A program made the translations under genes and the position numbers. From contig JADKDJ010000033.1 of NCBI GenBank assembly GCA_016718405.1, forward strand, positions 124,001 to 188,000: 64,000 bases of DNA. The letters run 5' to 3'. Positions 18,110 through 27,552 of this stretch are shown in pieces. Origin of the DNA: Candidatus Rhodoferax odensensis. Its GTDB lineage: Bacteria; Pseudomonadota; Gammaproteobacteria; Burkholderiales; Burkholderiaceae_C. Each line of letters starts with the position of its first letter. Within the stretch, counting starts at the first letter, position 1. The notes under the pieces are model-generated. The model was not told the origin of the DNA. It saw only the letters and a program-made list of their open reading frames with translations, and did not search any database.

Positions 18110-19070
18110 CGACATTCAACTCTCCAGCATCGTGGTGGCGATGGTGCGCAACGTGCCGGTGTTGATCTTTGCCGCGCTGGGCGGGCTGTTTGCCGAGCGC
18201 TCGGGCGTGGTGGACATCAGCCTGGAAGGCAAGATTCTGGCCAGCGCGTTTACCGCCGCCAGCGTGGCCTACGCTAGCCAAAACCCCTGGCTGGGCCTGC
18301 TGGCCGCCATGGCGGTGTCCTGCCTGTTGGCGCTGTTGCACGGCCTGGTGTGTGTGCACCAGCAGGGAAACCAACTGGTCTCGGGCATGGCGATCAACAT
18401 TGCCGTCAGTGGCCTGACCTTTGTGCTGGCGCAGTACTTCTTCCAACAAGGCGGGCGCACGCCTGATCTCGACGGCGGACGCTTCGCGGTCATCAACCTG
18501 CCCGGCGCGGAGGCGGTGGCGGGCGTGCCGGTGATTGGATGGTTCTATGCGCGGTTGTTGAGCGGGCACACCCTGCTGGTGTACCTGGCCTTTGCCCTGG
18601 TTCCACTGGTGCACTGGGTGGTCTACCACACCCGCTTTGGCTTGCGCCTGCGCGCGGTGGGCGAGAACCCCCACGCCGCCGATACTGCTGGCGTGAGTGT
18701 CGGTCTGACCCGTTACAGCGGCTTGCTGGTCGGCGGCGTCTTGTGCGCGTGTTCGGGCACCTACCTGTCGTTGGTGCAAAGCGGCTTCTTCCTGCGCGAC
18801 ATGTCGGCCGGCAACGGCTTTCTGGCCTTGGCCGCCTTGGTGTTTGGCAGTTGGCGCCCGGTCTACACCGCGCTGGGATGCCTGATGTTTGCGTTCTTCA
18901 GCGCCGTGCAGGTGCAGATCGAAGGCATCGAGCTGCCCGGCATCGGCAAGGTACCGGGCTCGCTGATCCAGATGATTCCCTACGTCTTCACGGTCATCAT
19001 CCTGGCTGGTTTCATGGCCAAATCGGTGGCACCCAAGGCGATTGGCACACCCTTCGTCAAATCACGTTAA
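18102..19070 (+). CDS. Nucleoside ABC transporter permease 2
   Basis: This is a 322-residue polytopic permease of the BPD_transp_2 family, partner of permease 1. Signature stretches include DISLEGKILASAF near residue 40, GENPHAADTAGVSV, and GNGFLALAALVFGSWRP. ATG at 18102 overlaps the end of permease 1 by eight bases, implying translational coupling. With the ATPase and BMP protein it completes a nucleoside importer. Confidence 0.92.
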   Translation: MFDDIQLSSIVVAMVRNVPVLIFAALGGLFAERSGVVDISLEGKILASAFTAASVAYASQNPWLGLLAAMAVSCLLALLHGLVCVHQQGNQLVSGMAINIAVSGLTFVLAQYFFQQGGRTPDLDGGRFAVINLPGAEAVAGVPVIGWFYARLLSGHTLLVYLAFALVPLVHWVVYHTRFGLRLRAVGENPHAADTAGVSVGLTRYSGLLVGGVLCACSGTYLSLVQSGFFLRDMSAGNGFLALAALVFGSWRPVYTALGCLMFAFFSAVQVQIEGIELPGIGKVPGSLIQMIPYVFTVIILAGFMAKSVAPKAIGTPFVKSR

Positions 19071-19089
19071 CGATCTCCAGAACGCAGCC

Positions 19090-20025
19090 ATGATTCTTGT
19101 TGCAGGCTCCGCCAATCTCGATTTCGTCGTGCGCGCATCGCACATCCCTGCACCGGGCGAGACTGTGCTGGGGCACGACTTCCAAACCTTCCCCGGTGGC
19201 AAGGGCGCCAACCAGGCCGTGGCCTGCGCGCGCTCTGGCGCCGCCACCACACACCTGTTGCTGGCGCTGGGGTCCGACGCCTTTGCTACGCCGATCGAGG
19301 CCTCGCTGCGGGACGCCGGGGTGCACCTGCACACCGTGCGCGCGAGTGGCCTGCCCACCGGTACCGCCTTCATTTGCGTGTCCGACCAGGCCGAGAACGC
19401 GATCACGGTCGCGCCGGGCGCGAACAACGCCCTGCGTGCCGGCGACTTACCCGCGTTGGCCGGTTTCAGCCACCTGTTGCTGCAACTGGAGACCCCGCTG
19501 GACACCGTCGCGGCTTACGCCAAAATGGCACGCGCACAAGGCGTGACAGTGGTGCTCAACGCCGCGCCGGCGCGTGCGTTGCCCGCCGACTTGCTGGCCG
19601 TGGTCGACGTACTGGTGGTCAACGAAGGGGAACTCACCACCCTCTCACCGCTGCCCGGCACCCTGGCGCAGAAACTGGAGCGCCTGGGCGTCCCGTGCGG
19701 CGTGGTCACGCTGGGTGCGCGCGGCTGCTGCGCCCACCAGGGCGGCCGCTGGTGGCTGCAACCGGGTTTTGCCGTGAATGCCCTCGACACCACCGCCGCT
19801 GGCGACACCTTCTGTGGCACCTTGACGGCCGCCCTAAGCCGCCACGAATCGTTGGCCGGCGCGCTGCGCCAGGCCAGCGCCGCAGGAGCCTTGGCCTGCC
19901 TGCGCCTGGGCGCCCAATCCAGCATGCCGACACAGGCCGAGGTTGATGCCTTCCTGCAGACGCAGCCGGAAGCCAGCGAACACGCACTCGCCACCCTGCA
20001 ACAGTATTGCGGCCTGGCGCCGTAG
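19090..20025 (+). CDS. rbsK: Ribokinase-like PfkB-family sugar kinase
   Basis: The 311-residue kinase has the PfkB signature 1 region PGGKGANQAVA (residues 35-45) and signature 2 ALDTTAAGDTFCG, with catalytic D239. It probably phosphorylates ribose (or a nucleoside) released after nucleoside import. ATG at 19090 is preferred over a more distal start. It lies 20 bases after permease 2 and 69 bases before the nucleoside hydrolase gene, so ribose from nucleoside cleavage is the likely substrate. Confidence 0.9.
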   Translation: MILVAGSANLDFVVRASHIPAPGETVLGHDFQTFPGGKGANQAVACARSGAATTHLLLALGSDAFATPIEASLRDAGVHLHTVRASGLPTGTAFICVSDQAENAITVAPGANNALRAGDLPALAGFSHLLLQLETPLDTVAAYAKMARAQGVTVVLNAAPARALPADLLAVVDVLVVNEGELTTLSPLPGTLAQKLERLGVPCGVVTLGARGCCAHQGGRWWLQPGFAVNALDTTAAGDTFCGTLTAALSRHESLAGALRQASAAGALACLRLGAQSSMPTQAEVDAFLQTQPEASEHALATLQQYCGLAP

Positions 20026-20094
20026 CGGCGCTTTGCCAACCCCATCCAAGGGCCAGTTGCTGGCCCCGACGCCTTTTCGGACCCAACCCCGCTC

Positions 20095-21093
20095 ATGACT
20101 CAAGCCCCCCACCACAAAGTCATCTTTGATACCGACCCCGGCGTAGACGACGCCATGGCGCTCTACTTCGCCCTGGCCCATCCCGCCATTGAGCTGATCG
20201 GCATCACCACCACGTTTGGCAACGTGACGGTCGAGCAGGCGGCCATCAACGCCCTTTACCTCACCGCCATCACCGGCCGGCAGATCCCGGTTACGCGCGG
20301 CGTCGCCACGCCGCGACACATGGCCCCGCACGCGCCGCCCGACTTCATCCATGGCGGTGATGGCCTGGGCAACCTTGCCAGCCGCATTCCCACCTTCAAC
20401 CAGCTCGATCCCCGCAGCTCGGCACAGTTCATCGTGGACATGGCGCGGGCAATGCCCGGCGAGATCACCGTGGTGGCCGTGGGTCCGCTGGGCAATCTGG
20501 CGCTGGCGCTGGAAATGGAGCCCCGGCTGCCACGGCTGTTGCGTGACGTCATCGTGATGGGCGGAACCATCACCGAACCGGGCAATGTGTCGCCCGTGGC
20601 CGAGGCCAACGTCTGGAACGAGCCCCACGCAGCGGACCAGGTGTTCACCGCTGGCTGGAACCTGACCATGGTCGGGCTCGACGTCACCCACCAGGTGCGC
20701 GTCACACGCGCAATGGTCGCGCAGATCGCCCAGCATCACCAGCATGCCGCGACCGACGCGCTGCTGCACGCCGTCGAGTTCTATGCCAAGTTCTACACCG
20801 GCCTGTACGCCCACATCGCGCAAAAGCCGGGCTGCTTTGCCCATGACGTCCTGGCGTTCATTTACCTGGTGGAACCGGACCTCTTCACGCTGGAATCGGG
20901 CGTGGTGCGGGTTGCCACCGACGGTTTGGCGCTGGGCCAGACCATGCTGAACCGCCGCGACTTCATCAACTATCCGCAAACCGGCTGGGGCCAGGGCCTG
21001 CCGGTGACGCAGGTTTGTATGCAGGTGGATGCCGACCGCAGTGTTCAACTATTTCAGGATGTGTTGCTGTCGGATTGGCTCCGGGCGGCTTAG
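20095..21093 (+). CDS. Inosine-uridine-type nucleoside hydrolase
   Basis: This 332-residue hydrolase carries the Ca2+-binding signature DTDPGVDDAMAL (residues 12-23). Further family motifs are ITTTFGNVTVEQA and FIHGGDGLGNL, and a later segment includes EANVWNEPHAADQVF. It cleaves the N-glycosidic bond of ribonucleosides to give base and ribose. It closes the import-cleavage-phosphorylation operon that begins at 14455. No signal peptide is visible, so cleavage should occur in the cytoplasm after import. Confidence 0.93.
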   Translation: MTQAPHHKVIFDTDPGVDDAMALYFALAHPAIELIGITTTFGNVTVEQAAINALYLTAITGRQIPVTRGVATPRHMAPHAPPDFIHGGDGLGNLASRIPTFNQLDPRSSAQFIVDMARAMPGEITVVAVGPLGNLALALEMEPRLPRLLRDVIVMGGTITEPGNVSPVAEANVWNEPHAADQVFTAGWNLTMVGLDVTHQVRVTRAMVAQIAQHHQHAATDALLHAVEFYAKFYTGLYAHIAQKPGCFAHDVLAFIYLVEPDLFTLESGVVRVATDGLALGQTMLNRRDFINYPQTGWGQGLPVTQVCMQVDADRSVQLFQDVLLSDWLRAA

Positions 21094-21164
21094 CGTTGCC
21101 TTCTCCGGCCTCCAGACATCAGTTCATATGCCAACCAAGAATAACGAAATCACAATAAAGTAGT

Positions 21165-21192
21165 TTGCAATCTAACGAGCGCCTCATACAGT
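21165..21192 (+). promoter_or_regulatory. possible sigma70 promoter before the tauE-cys cluster
   Basis: TTGCAA (21165-21170), a 16-base spacer and TACAGT (21187-21192) could form a promoter, though it would give an almost leaderless tauE mRNA. The AT-rich 21120-21180 region is unlike its surroundings and might instead hold a CysB-type activator site. This is weak evidence. Confidence 0.3.
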
Positions 21193-21200
21193 CTGCCCCT

Positions 21201-21992
21201 ATGCATGACTTGGCGTTCATTTTTGCGGGCTTCTTGGTTGGCCTTGTGGTGGGGCTCACCGGAGTCGGTGGCGGCTCCTTGATGACGCCAATCCTGATCT
21301 TCTTCTTTGGCGTCAAGCCCTACCTGGCAGTTGGGACCGACCTGCTTTTTGCCGCGTTCACCAAAATGGGCGGCACGGTCAAATTGGCACGCTCGCGCTT
21401 GGTGGACTGGCGCATCGTGTTGCACCTGTGTGCCGGCAGCATTCCGGCCGCGCTGGTCACGCTGTTCATCCTGCATCGCGTCGGGCCGGCCAGTGCAGCC
21501 GTTCAAAGCGTGATGACAAGCACCCTTGGCTGCGCGCTGTTGCTCACCGCTGCGGCCACCTTGTACAAGGCGATTCATGGCAAAGCAGTGCCGTTGCGCC
21601 TGATCAAGGGGCAGGAGGCAGCTGCCATCCGGCCCCGTCACTGGAGCCTGCCGCTGCTGTTTGGCGCCGTCATTGGCACGCTGGTCACCCTGACGTCGGT
21701 TGGCGCTGGCGCCATCGGCGTGACCGTGCTGATGTTGTTGTACCCCTTGCTACCGCTGCCGCGGATCGTGGCCGCCGACATCGCCTACGCGGTGCCGCTG
21801 ACGCTGGTGGCCGGCCTGGGCCACGCCTCGCTGGGCTCGGTCGACTGGCCGCTGCTGGCCAAACTGCTGGCTGGCTCGCTGCCGGGCATTTGGGTCGGCT
21901 CCCATTTGATGGAGCGCACGCCTGATCGCGTGATTCGCTCGCTGCTTTCGGTCCTGCTGGCGTATGCAGGCGTGAAACTGATTGCTTTGTAA
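21201..21992 (+). CDS. TauE/SafE-family sulfite/sulfonate-type membrane transporter
   Basis: The 263-residue protein has two repeats of hydrophobic helices typical of TauE/SafE. VGLTGVGGGSLMTPILIFFFG at the N-terminus and TLTSVGAGAIGVTVLMLLYP in the second half are the conserved paired motifs. The family moves sulfite, sulfonates, sulfate or other anions across the inner membrane. Its position 12 bases before cysI suggests sulfate or sulfite handling. ATG at 21201 gives the usual N-terminus. Confidence 0.88.
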   Translation: MHDLAFIFAGFLVGLVVGLTGVGGGSLMTPILIFFFGVKPYLAVGTDLLFAAFTKMGGTVKLARSRLVDWRIVLHLCAGSIPAALVTLFILHRVGPASAAVQSVMTSTLGCALLLTAAATLYKAIHGKAVPLRLIKGQEAAAIRPRHWSLPLLFGAVIGTLVTLTSVGAGAIGVTVLMLLYPLLPLPRIVAADIAYAVPLTLVAGLGHASLGSVDWPLLAKLLAGSLPGIWVGSHLMERTPDRVIRSLLSVLLAYAGVKLIAL

Positions 21993-22004
21993 ACCAAACT
22001 TACC

Positions 22005-23804
22005 ATGTACCACTACACCGAATTTGACCGCCAGTTTGTGCAACAACGCGCCGCGCAGTTTCGCGACCAGTTGCAACGCAACCTGACCGGCACCTTGGGC
22101 GACGACGAGTTTCGCCCACTGCGGCTGCAAAACGGCTGGTACATCCAACGCTACGCGCCCATGCTGCGGGTGTCGGTACCTTACGGCGAACTCTCCAGCG
22201 CACAACTGCGCGTGCTCGCCCAAATCGCCCGCGAGTACGACCGTCCCGACCCCGAACTGCTGCAACGCGCCCAGAGCACCCAAGATGCGCTGGGCAACCC
22301 GGCGGCACCCAAGCTGCGCTTTGGCTACGGTCACTTCTCCACGCGCCAGAACGTGCAATTCAACTGGATCCCCTTGCGCAAGGCCGCCGATGTGATGGAC
22401 TTGTTGGCCAGCGTCAACATGCACGGCATTCAGACCAGCGGTAACTGCATCCGCAATATCGCCAGCGACGCGCTGGCGGGCGTCGCGGTTGATGAGATCG
22501 CCGACCCGCGCCCGTTTTGCGAACTGGTGCGCCAATGGAGCACGCTGCACCCGGAGTTCGCATTCTTGCCGCGCAAGTTCAAGATTTCCATCAACGGCGC
22601 ACGCGAAGACCGAGCCGCCATCGGCTGGTACGACGTGGGCTTGCAACTGGGGCGTTCGGCCCAGGGCGAACTGGGTTTTGCGGTGCGCGTGGGTGGCGGC
22701 ATGGGCCGCACACCCACCATCAGTCCGGTGGTGCGCGAATTCCTGCCCTGGAACCAGGTTCTCAATTACCTTGAAGCAGTGATCCGCGTCTACAACCGCT
22801 ATGGCCGGCGCGACAACACCTGGAAGGCGCGCATCAAGATCCTGGTCAAGGCCGAAGGCCAGCGCTACATCGACCAGGTGGAAGAAGAGTTTCGCCAGAT
22901 CGTGGCACACGACGGCGCGGCGCACACCATTACGCAAGCCGAGTTTGACCGTGTCAACGCGGGCTTCGTGGCACCTGTTGCTCGCACCGCGGCGCACAGC
23001 GCCGACGCCAAAGTGGCCGACATTTTGCGCGCTGCCGCGCTCGGTGACGTCGAGTATTCCCGCTGGCTCACGCGCAACGTCTTGCCGCACAAAGACCCGC
23101 AATTACGCGCCGTCACGCTGTCGTTCAAGCGGCTGGGCTTTGCGCCGGGCGACGCCAGCGCCGACCAGCTCGACGCCGCAGCCAAGTTGGCCGACCAGTT
23201 TTCAGCCGGCGAGGCGCGCGTGACGCACGAGCAAAACCTGCTGCTGCCCTGGGTGCATGAAGACCACCTGCCCGAGCTGTGGCACGCCGCCCGCGCGCTG
23301 GGTCTGGCCAAACCCAACATCGGCTTGCTAACCGACATGATCTCCTGCCCCGGTGGCGACTTCTGCGCACTGGCCAATGCGCGCTCCATCCCGATCGCAC
23401 AAGCCATTGCCGAGCGCTACCAGGATCTGGACGAACTGCATGACCTGGACGAGATCGACCTGCACATCAGCGGCTGCATCAACTCCTGCGGCCACCATCA
23501 CAGCGGCCACATCGGTATTTTGGGTGTCGACAAAGACGGGCGCGAGTGGTACCAGGTGTCGCTCGGCGGCGCCGACGGCTCCACACTGAGCGGCCCCGCC
23601 CAGCCGGGCAAGATCGTTGGCCCATCATTCAGTGCGGCAGAGATTCCGGACGTGGTCGAGGCCCTGCTTGACCACTACCGCGACCAGCGCCATAGCGGCG
23701 AGACCTTTATCGCAACACTGCGCCGGGTCGGTTTTGACGCCTTCAAGAACGCGGCCAACGGCGCGCGCCACCCCGCCGCACACGCAGAACCTGAAACCGT
23801 TTGA
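22005..23804 (+). CDS. cysI: Siroheme sulfite (nitrite/sulfite) reductase hemoprotein
   Basis: This 599-residue enzyme reduces sulfite to sulfide by six electrons. It carries the [4Fe-4S]/siroheme cysteines as CPGGDFC and, further on, SGCINSCGHHHSGH. Two ferredoxin-like half domains are visible, for example GRTPTISPVVREFLPW and GNCIRNIASD. No flavoprotein gene (cysJ) follows, so electrons may come from ferredoxin. It opens the run cysI-DUF934-cysH-cysD-cysN, and siroheme synthase (cysG) is not in the window. Confidence 0.93.
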   Translation: MYHYTEFDRQFVQQRAAQFRDQLQRNLTGTLGDDEFRPLRLQNGWYIQRYAPMLRVSVPYGELSSAQLRVLAQIAREYDRPDPELLQRAQSTQDALGNPAAPKLRFGYGHFSTRQNVQFNWIPLRKAADVMDLLASVNMHGIQTSGNCIRNIASDALAGVAVDEIADPRPFCELVRQWSTLHPEFAFLPRKFKISINGAREDRAAIGWYDVGLQLGRSAQGELGFAVRVGGGMGRTPTISPVVREFLPWNQVLNYLEAVIRVYNRYGRRDNTWKARIKILVKAEGQRYIDQVEEEFRQIVAHDGAAHTITQAEFDRVNAGFVAPVARTAAHSADAKVADILRAAALGDVEYSRWLTRNVLPHKDPQLRAVTLSFKRLGFAPGDASADQLDAAAKLADQFSAGEARVTHEQNLLLPWVHEDHLPELWHAARALGLAKPNIGLLTDMISCPGGDFCALANARSIPIAQAIAERYQDLDELHDLDEIDLHISGCINSCGHHHSGHIGILGVDKDGREWYQVSLGGADGSTLSGPAQPGKIVGPSFSAAEIPDVVEALLDHYRDQRHSGETFIATLRRVGFDAFKNAANGARHPAAHAEPETV

Positions 23805-23817
23805 GGCTCAACCCACC

Positions 23818-24228
23818 ATGAAACTGCTTTCCATTCAAGCCGCAGTCGCAGGCGCTGACCGCGCGCTGGACCCCGCCAAGGTACTGAGTCTGCCCAACGA
23901 CGCTGACCCCTTGGCGCAAGCGCTTGACGGTGTTGATCGCATCGAATTGAACTTCCCCAAGTTCACCGATGGTCGCGCCTTCAGCCAGGCTTTCCTGTTG
24001 CGCCGCCGCCTGGGCTTCACAGGCGAATTGCGCGCCGTGGGAGACGTGCTGATCGACCAGCTTGCGCAAATGCAGCGCAGCGGTTTTGACTGCGCGGTGC
24101 TGCGCGCCGATCAGGACGCTGCTTTGGCCAAACGTCAACTCGATCGGTATGGCGCGTTCTACCAGGGCGACGCCGTCTTCACCGCGCCGCTGTTTGCGCG
24201 ACCCACAGCCCTTGGAGCCCAAGCATGA
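23818..24228 (+). CDS. DUF934 protein of the sulfate-assimilation cluster
   Basis: This 136-residue soluble protein has no catalytic motif that I recognise. Characteristic DUF934 stretches are IELNFPKFTDGRAFSQAFLL and LRAVGDVLIDQLAQMQRSGFD. The family is almost always encoded next to cysI or cysH in proteobacteria, so a supporting role in sulfite or APS reduction is likely, but the mechanism is unknown. Its stop overlaps the cysH start in ATGA. Confidence 0.9.
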   Translation: MKLLSIQAAVAGADRALDPAKVLSLPNDADPLAQALDGVDRIELNFPKFTDGRAFSQAFLLRRRLGFTGELRAVGDVLIDQLAQMQRSGFDCAVLRADQDAALAKRQLDRYGAFYQGDAVFTAPLFARPTALGAQA

Positions 24229-24986
24229 ACGCCACCAAACTGCACGCTCGCGCCAGCGCCAATTTTGACGCCAAGCTCGACCAAAGCATTGCGCTACTCC
24301 AGCAAGCCGCACGAGACTTCGCGCCGCTCTCGGCCGGCGAGGCAGCGCTGATCAGCCAAGCCAGTAGCCTGGGCGCCGAGGACATGGTCATCACCCACCT
24401 CATCAACAGCCTGGGCTTGAACGTCGGCATCTTCGTGCTGGAAACCGGCAAACTGCACGCTCCCACCCTGGCCTTGCTGCAGCGATTGCAAGCGCACTCG
24501 CCCACGCCAATCGAAGTGTTCAAGCCCGTCGCTGAATCTGTGCTGCAGTTCGTCGCGCGCGAAGGCGAGCAAGCCATGTACAAGAGCATCGAATTGCGCA
24601 AAGCCTGCTGCCACATCCGCAAGATGGAGCCGCTTGAGCGCGCGCTCGCGGGCAAGCAGGCCTGGATCACTGGTTTGCGCCGCGAACAGTCCGGCGCGCG
24701 CGCCGACGTGCCACAGGTGGACCACAGCGATAGCCGCCGCGTCAAGTTCAACCCCCTGACCGATTGGACCTGGGGCGATGTGTGGCACTTCATCGCGCTC
24801 AACAAGATCGACTACAACCCGCTGCACGACCAGTTTTACCCCAGCATCGGCTGCGCGCCCTGCACTCGTGCCATCAGCCTGGGCGAAGACTTTCGCTCCG
24901 GTCGCTGGTGGTGGGAATCCGAGGCCGCCAAGGAGTGCGGCCTGCACGTGACCCAGTCCAGCTCCCTTGAGAAAGCCACCGCATGA
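24225..24986 (+). CDS. cysH: Assimilatory adenylylsulfate (APS) reductase
   Basis: The 253-residue protein is the iron-sulfur form of CysH. It has the cysteine pairs KACCHIRK and IGCAPCTR that bind a [4Fe-4S] cluster, and the C-terminal catalytic ECGLH. The cluster is diagnostic of reduction of APS rather than PAPS. In line with this, no CysC (APS kinase) domain is found in the window. It reduces APS to sulfite and AMP. It overlaps the upstream DUF934 gene and the downstream cysD, each by four bases. Confidence 0.94.
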   Translation: MNATKLHARASANFDAKLDQSIALLQQAARDFAPLSAGEAALISQASSLGAEDMVITHLINSLGLNVGIFVLETGKLHAPTLALLQRLQAHSPTPIEVFKPVAESVLQFVAREGEQAMYKSIELRKACCHIRKMEPLERALAGKQAWITGLRREQSGARADVPQVDHSDSRRVKFNPLTDWTWGDVWHFIALNKIDYNPLHDQFYPSIGCAPCTRAISLGEDFRSGRWWWESEAAKECGLHVTQSSSLEKATA

Positions 24987-25942
24987 ACGCCCGCACTGAC
25001 GCCGAACTGCTCACACCGCCGAGAACCAGCCCCAGCGCCCACCACCTGAGCAACGCGCACCTCGACGCGCTGGAAGAAGAGACCATCTTCATCCTGCGCG
25101 AAGTGGCGGCGGCGTTTGAGCGCCCTACCCTGCTGTTCTCTGGCGGCAAGGATTCATTGGTGATGCTCAAGTGCGCCGAGAAAGCGTTTGGAGTTGGCCG
25201 TATTCCCTACCCGCTGTTGATGATCGACACCGGCCACAACTTCCATGAAGTGACCGATTTCCGCGACTCGCGTGCCCAGGAGTTGCAGGCCGAGCTAATC
25301 GTGCGCAGCGTCGAAGACTCGATGGCGCGCGGCACGGTGCGCCTGGCGCACCCGGGCGAATCCCGCAACGTGCACCAGTCGGTCACGCTGCTTGAAGCCA
25401 TTGACGAGTTCCGCTTTGACGCCCTCATTGGTGGGGCCCGACGCGACGAGGAAAAGGCCCGCGCCAAGGAGCGCATCTTCAGTCACCGCGACAGCTTTGG
25501 CCAATGGCAACCCAAGGCGCAACGGCCAGAGCTGTGGACGCTGTTCAACACCCGCTTGCAGCAGGGCGAACACTTTCGCGTGTTCCCGATATCGAACTGG
25601 ACCGAACTCGATGTGTGGCAATACATCGACCGCGAGAACATCGCCCTGCCCTCGCTCTACTACGCCCACCAGCGCGCGGTGGTGGAACGCAAGGGCCTGC
25701 TGGTACCGGTGACCGAACTCACGCCCGTGCGCGACGGGGAGACCATGGAGCAACGCACCGTGCGTTTTCGCACGGTCGGCGACATCACCTGCACCTGCCC
25801 GGTGGAGAGTGATGCGGCCACGGCAGCCGACATCGTGATCGAGACGCTGGCCGCCGACGTGAGCGAGCGCGGCGCCACACGCATGGATGACAAAACGTCT
25901 GAGGCCTCGATGGAGAAGCGCAAGAAGGACGGGTATTTTTAG
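24983..25942 (+). CDS. cysD: Sulfate adenylyltransferase subunit 2
   Basis: This 319-residue PP-loop ATPase has LLFSGGKDSLVML near residue 48-60 and the family end EASMEKRKKDGYF. With CysN it forms APS from sulfate and ATP. Other CysD hallmarks are RDEEKARAKERIFS and the C-terminal DITCTCPVES. It overlaps cysH by four bases, and cysN follows after a 129-base gap that contains a dispersed repeat. Confidence 0.96.
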   Translation: MNARTDAELLTPPRTSPSAHHLSNAHLDALEEETIFILREVAAAFERPTLLFSGGKDSLVMLKCAEKAFGVGRIPYPLLMIDTGHNFHEVTDFRDSRAQELQAELIVRSVEDSMARGTVRLAHPGESRNVHQSVTLLEAIDEFRFDALIGGARRDEEKARAKERIFSHRDSFGQWQPKAQRPELWTLFNTRLQQGEHFRVFPISNWTELDVWQYIDRENIALPSLYYAHQRAVVERKGLLVPVTELTPVRDGETMEQRTVRFRTVGDITCTCPVESDAATAADIVIETLAADVSERGATRMDDKTSEASMEKRKKDGYF

Positions 25943-25943
25943 G

Positions 25944-26042
25944 CACACCCCAGGCTGCGCGCACTTCGTGTCGCTGCGCCACCCCCTTGCAGGGGCAACA
26001 CCAGCGGCCCGGCGAAGCCGGTTCCGCGGTGCCCCTGGATTG
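25944..26042 (+). repeat. dispersed intergenic repeat, copy 1
   Basis: The gap between cysD and cysN contains a GC-rich segment with the inverted-repeat core cccggcgaagccggttc and flanking cccccttgcaggggcaacacc. An inverted copy lies at 38819-38895 next to iscS. Within an aligned stretch of about 60 bases most positions match, including a shared 17-base run gcccggcgaagccggtt. It resembles the short palindromic repeats scattered between genes in Comamonadaceae. Function is unknown. Confidence 0.7.
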
Positions 26043-26071
26043 AAGGCACCTCTATCTGACAGGATATTCTT

Positions 26072-27448
26072 ATGACAACTGCTATCAATTCAATAGCCTT
26101 CAAGGCAAGCGTCACGCTGGCTAAGGATCAGATCGACACTTCTTCAGCGTTGCGCTTCATCACCTGTGGTTCGGTCGATGACGGCAAGAGCACCTTGATT
26201 GGCCGTCTGCTGGTGGACAGCAAGGCGGTGTTGCAGGACCACTTGGCTGGCGTGCAGCGCCAGGGTGAGACCGACCTGGCCTTGCTCACCGATGGACTCT
26301 CAGCCGAGCGCGAGCAGGGCATCACGATCGACGTGGCTTACCGTTACTTTGCGACCGAGAACCGCAAATTCATCATTGGGGATGCGCCCGGCCACGAGCA
26401 GTACACGCGCAATATGGTGACCGCCGCCAGCAGCGCCGATTGCGCCGTGGTGCTGGTCGACGCGACCAAGCTGCAGTGGCAGGACGCGGCGCTGGAACTG
26501 CTGCCCCAGACACGCCGCCACTCTCTGCTGGCCAACTTGCTGCGCGTGCCCAGCATCATTTTTGCGGTCAATAAACTCGACGCCCTGGAAGACCCCGCCC
26601 GGCCCGAGACCGCCGGGCAAGCTGCGGTGGCGTTTGCCAACATCAGCAACGCTTTAATGGCCTTCGCCCAAGCGGCGGACATCACGGTGCGAGCCATCGT
26701 GCCAATCTCCGCGCTCAAAGGCCACAACGTGGTGGACGCCGCGCCACTGTGGTGCGACTACCTGGGCCCAAGCCTGCTGGAAATCCTGGAGAGCCTGCCG
26801 GTAACACCGTCCGAGCCTGATTTGCCGTTGGCCTTTCCGGTGCAGTGGGTAGAGAAGTTCTCGTCTTCCAGCGATACCTCACAAGGCCGACGCGTGTTCT
26901 GGGGCCGTGTTGCCACCGGTCTGGCCGAAGTGGGCCAGCGCATCACCATTCTGCCCAGCGGGCAAAGCGCCACCGTGGCGCAAGTGCTGGGCCACACCCG
27001 CACGCCGCGCACCGTGCATGCCGGCCACAGCGCCGGTATTGTTCTGGACCGCGAAGTCGATGTCTCGCGCGGTGACTGGCTGCTGGCCAGTGCGCCCAAG
27101 ACGGATGAGTTCGACGCCGACGGCGCATTCGTGTCGCCCAGCCGTGAGCTGTCTGCCACCGTGGCCTGGATGGATGACGAGCCGCTGGTGGCTGGTCGCG
27201 TCTACTGGGCCCTGCATGGGCACCGCTGGGTGAAGGCCCGCGTCAAACGTGTGGTGCACAGGCTCGATGTCAACACCCTGGCCGAAGAGGATGCCACCCA
27301 GCTGCCGGCCAATGCAATTGGTCACATCGAATTGACGCTGCAAGAACCCATTGCCAGCCTGCCTTTCGCACGGTCGCGCGTGCTTGGCTCGCTGGTGCTG
27401 ATCGACACGGCCTCACACAAAACTTCGGGCGCGGTACTGGTCAACTAG
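26072..27448 (+). CDS. cysN: Sulfate adenylyltransferase subunit 1 (GTPase)
   Basis: This 458-residue EF-Tu-like GTPase drives APS synthesis by CysD. GTP-binding motifs are GSVDDGKSTLIGRLL (G1), DAPGHEQYTRNM (G3) and NKLD (G4). EF-Tu-type beta-barrel domains follow. There is no fused CysC kinase domain, consistent with direct APS reduction by CysH. The first roughly 25 residues before SSALRFITCG are not conserved. A Shine-Dalgarno-like AGGATA precedes ATG at 26072. Confidence 0.95.
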   Translation: MTTAINSIAFKASVTLAKDQIDTSSALRFITCGSVDDGKSTLIGRLLVDSKAVLQDHLAGVQRQGETDLALLTDGLSAEREQGITIDVAYRYFATENRKFIIGDAPGHEQYTRNMVTAASSADCAVVLVDATKLQWQDAALELLPQTRRHSLLANLLRVPSIIFAVNKLDALEDPARPETAGQAAVAFANISNALMAFAQAADITVRAIVPISALKGHNVVDAAPLWCDYLGPSLLEILESLPVTPSEPDLPLAFPVQWVEKFSSSSDTSQGRRVFWGRVATGLAEVGQRITILPSGQSATVAQVLGHTRTPRTVHAGHSAGIVLDREVDVSRGDWLLASAPKTDEFDADGAFVSPSRELSATVAWMDDEPLVAGRVYWALHGHRWVKARVKRVVHRLDVNTLAEEDATQLPANAIGHIELTLQEPIASLPFARSRVLGSLVLIDTASHKTSGAVLVN

Positions 27449-27552
27449 CGAAATTTGGAACAACCCCGCTGCGGTCAGGGCTTCAGCGGCCGACGCCAAC
27501 TTGAAAACCCAATAAAATCAAGGGTTTCCACTAATTCGTGCAAAACTAAAAA

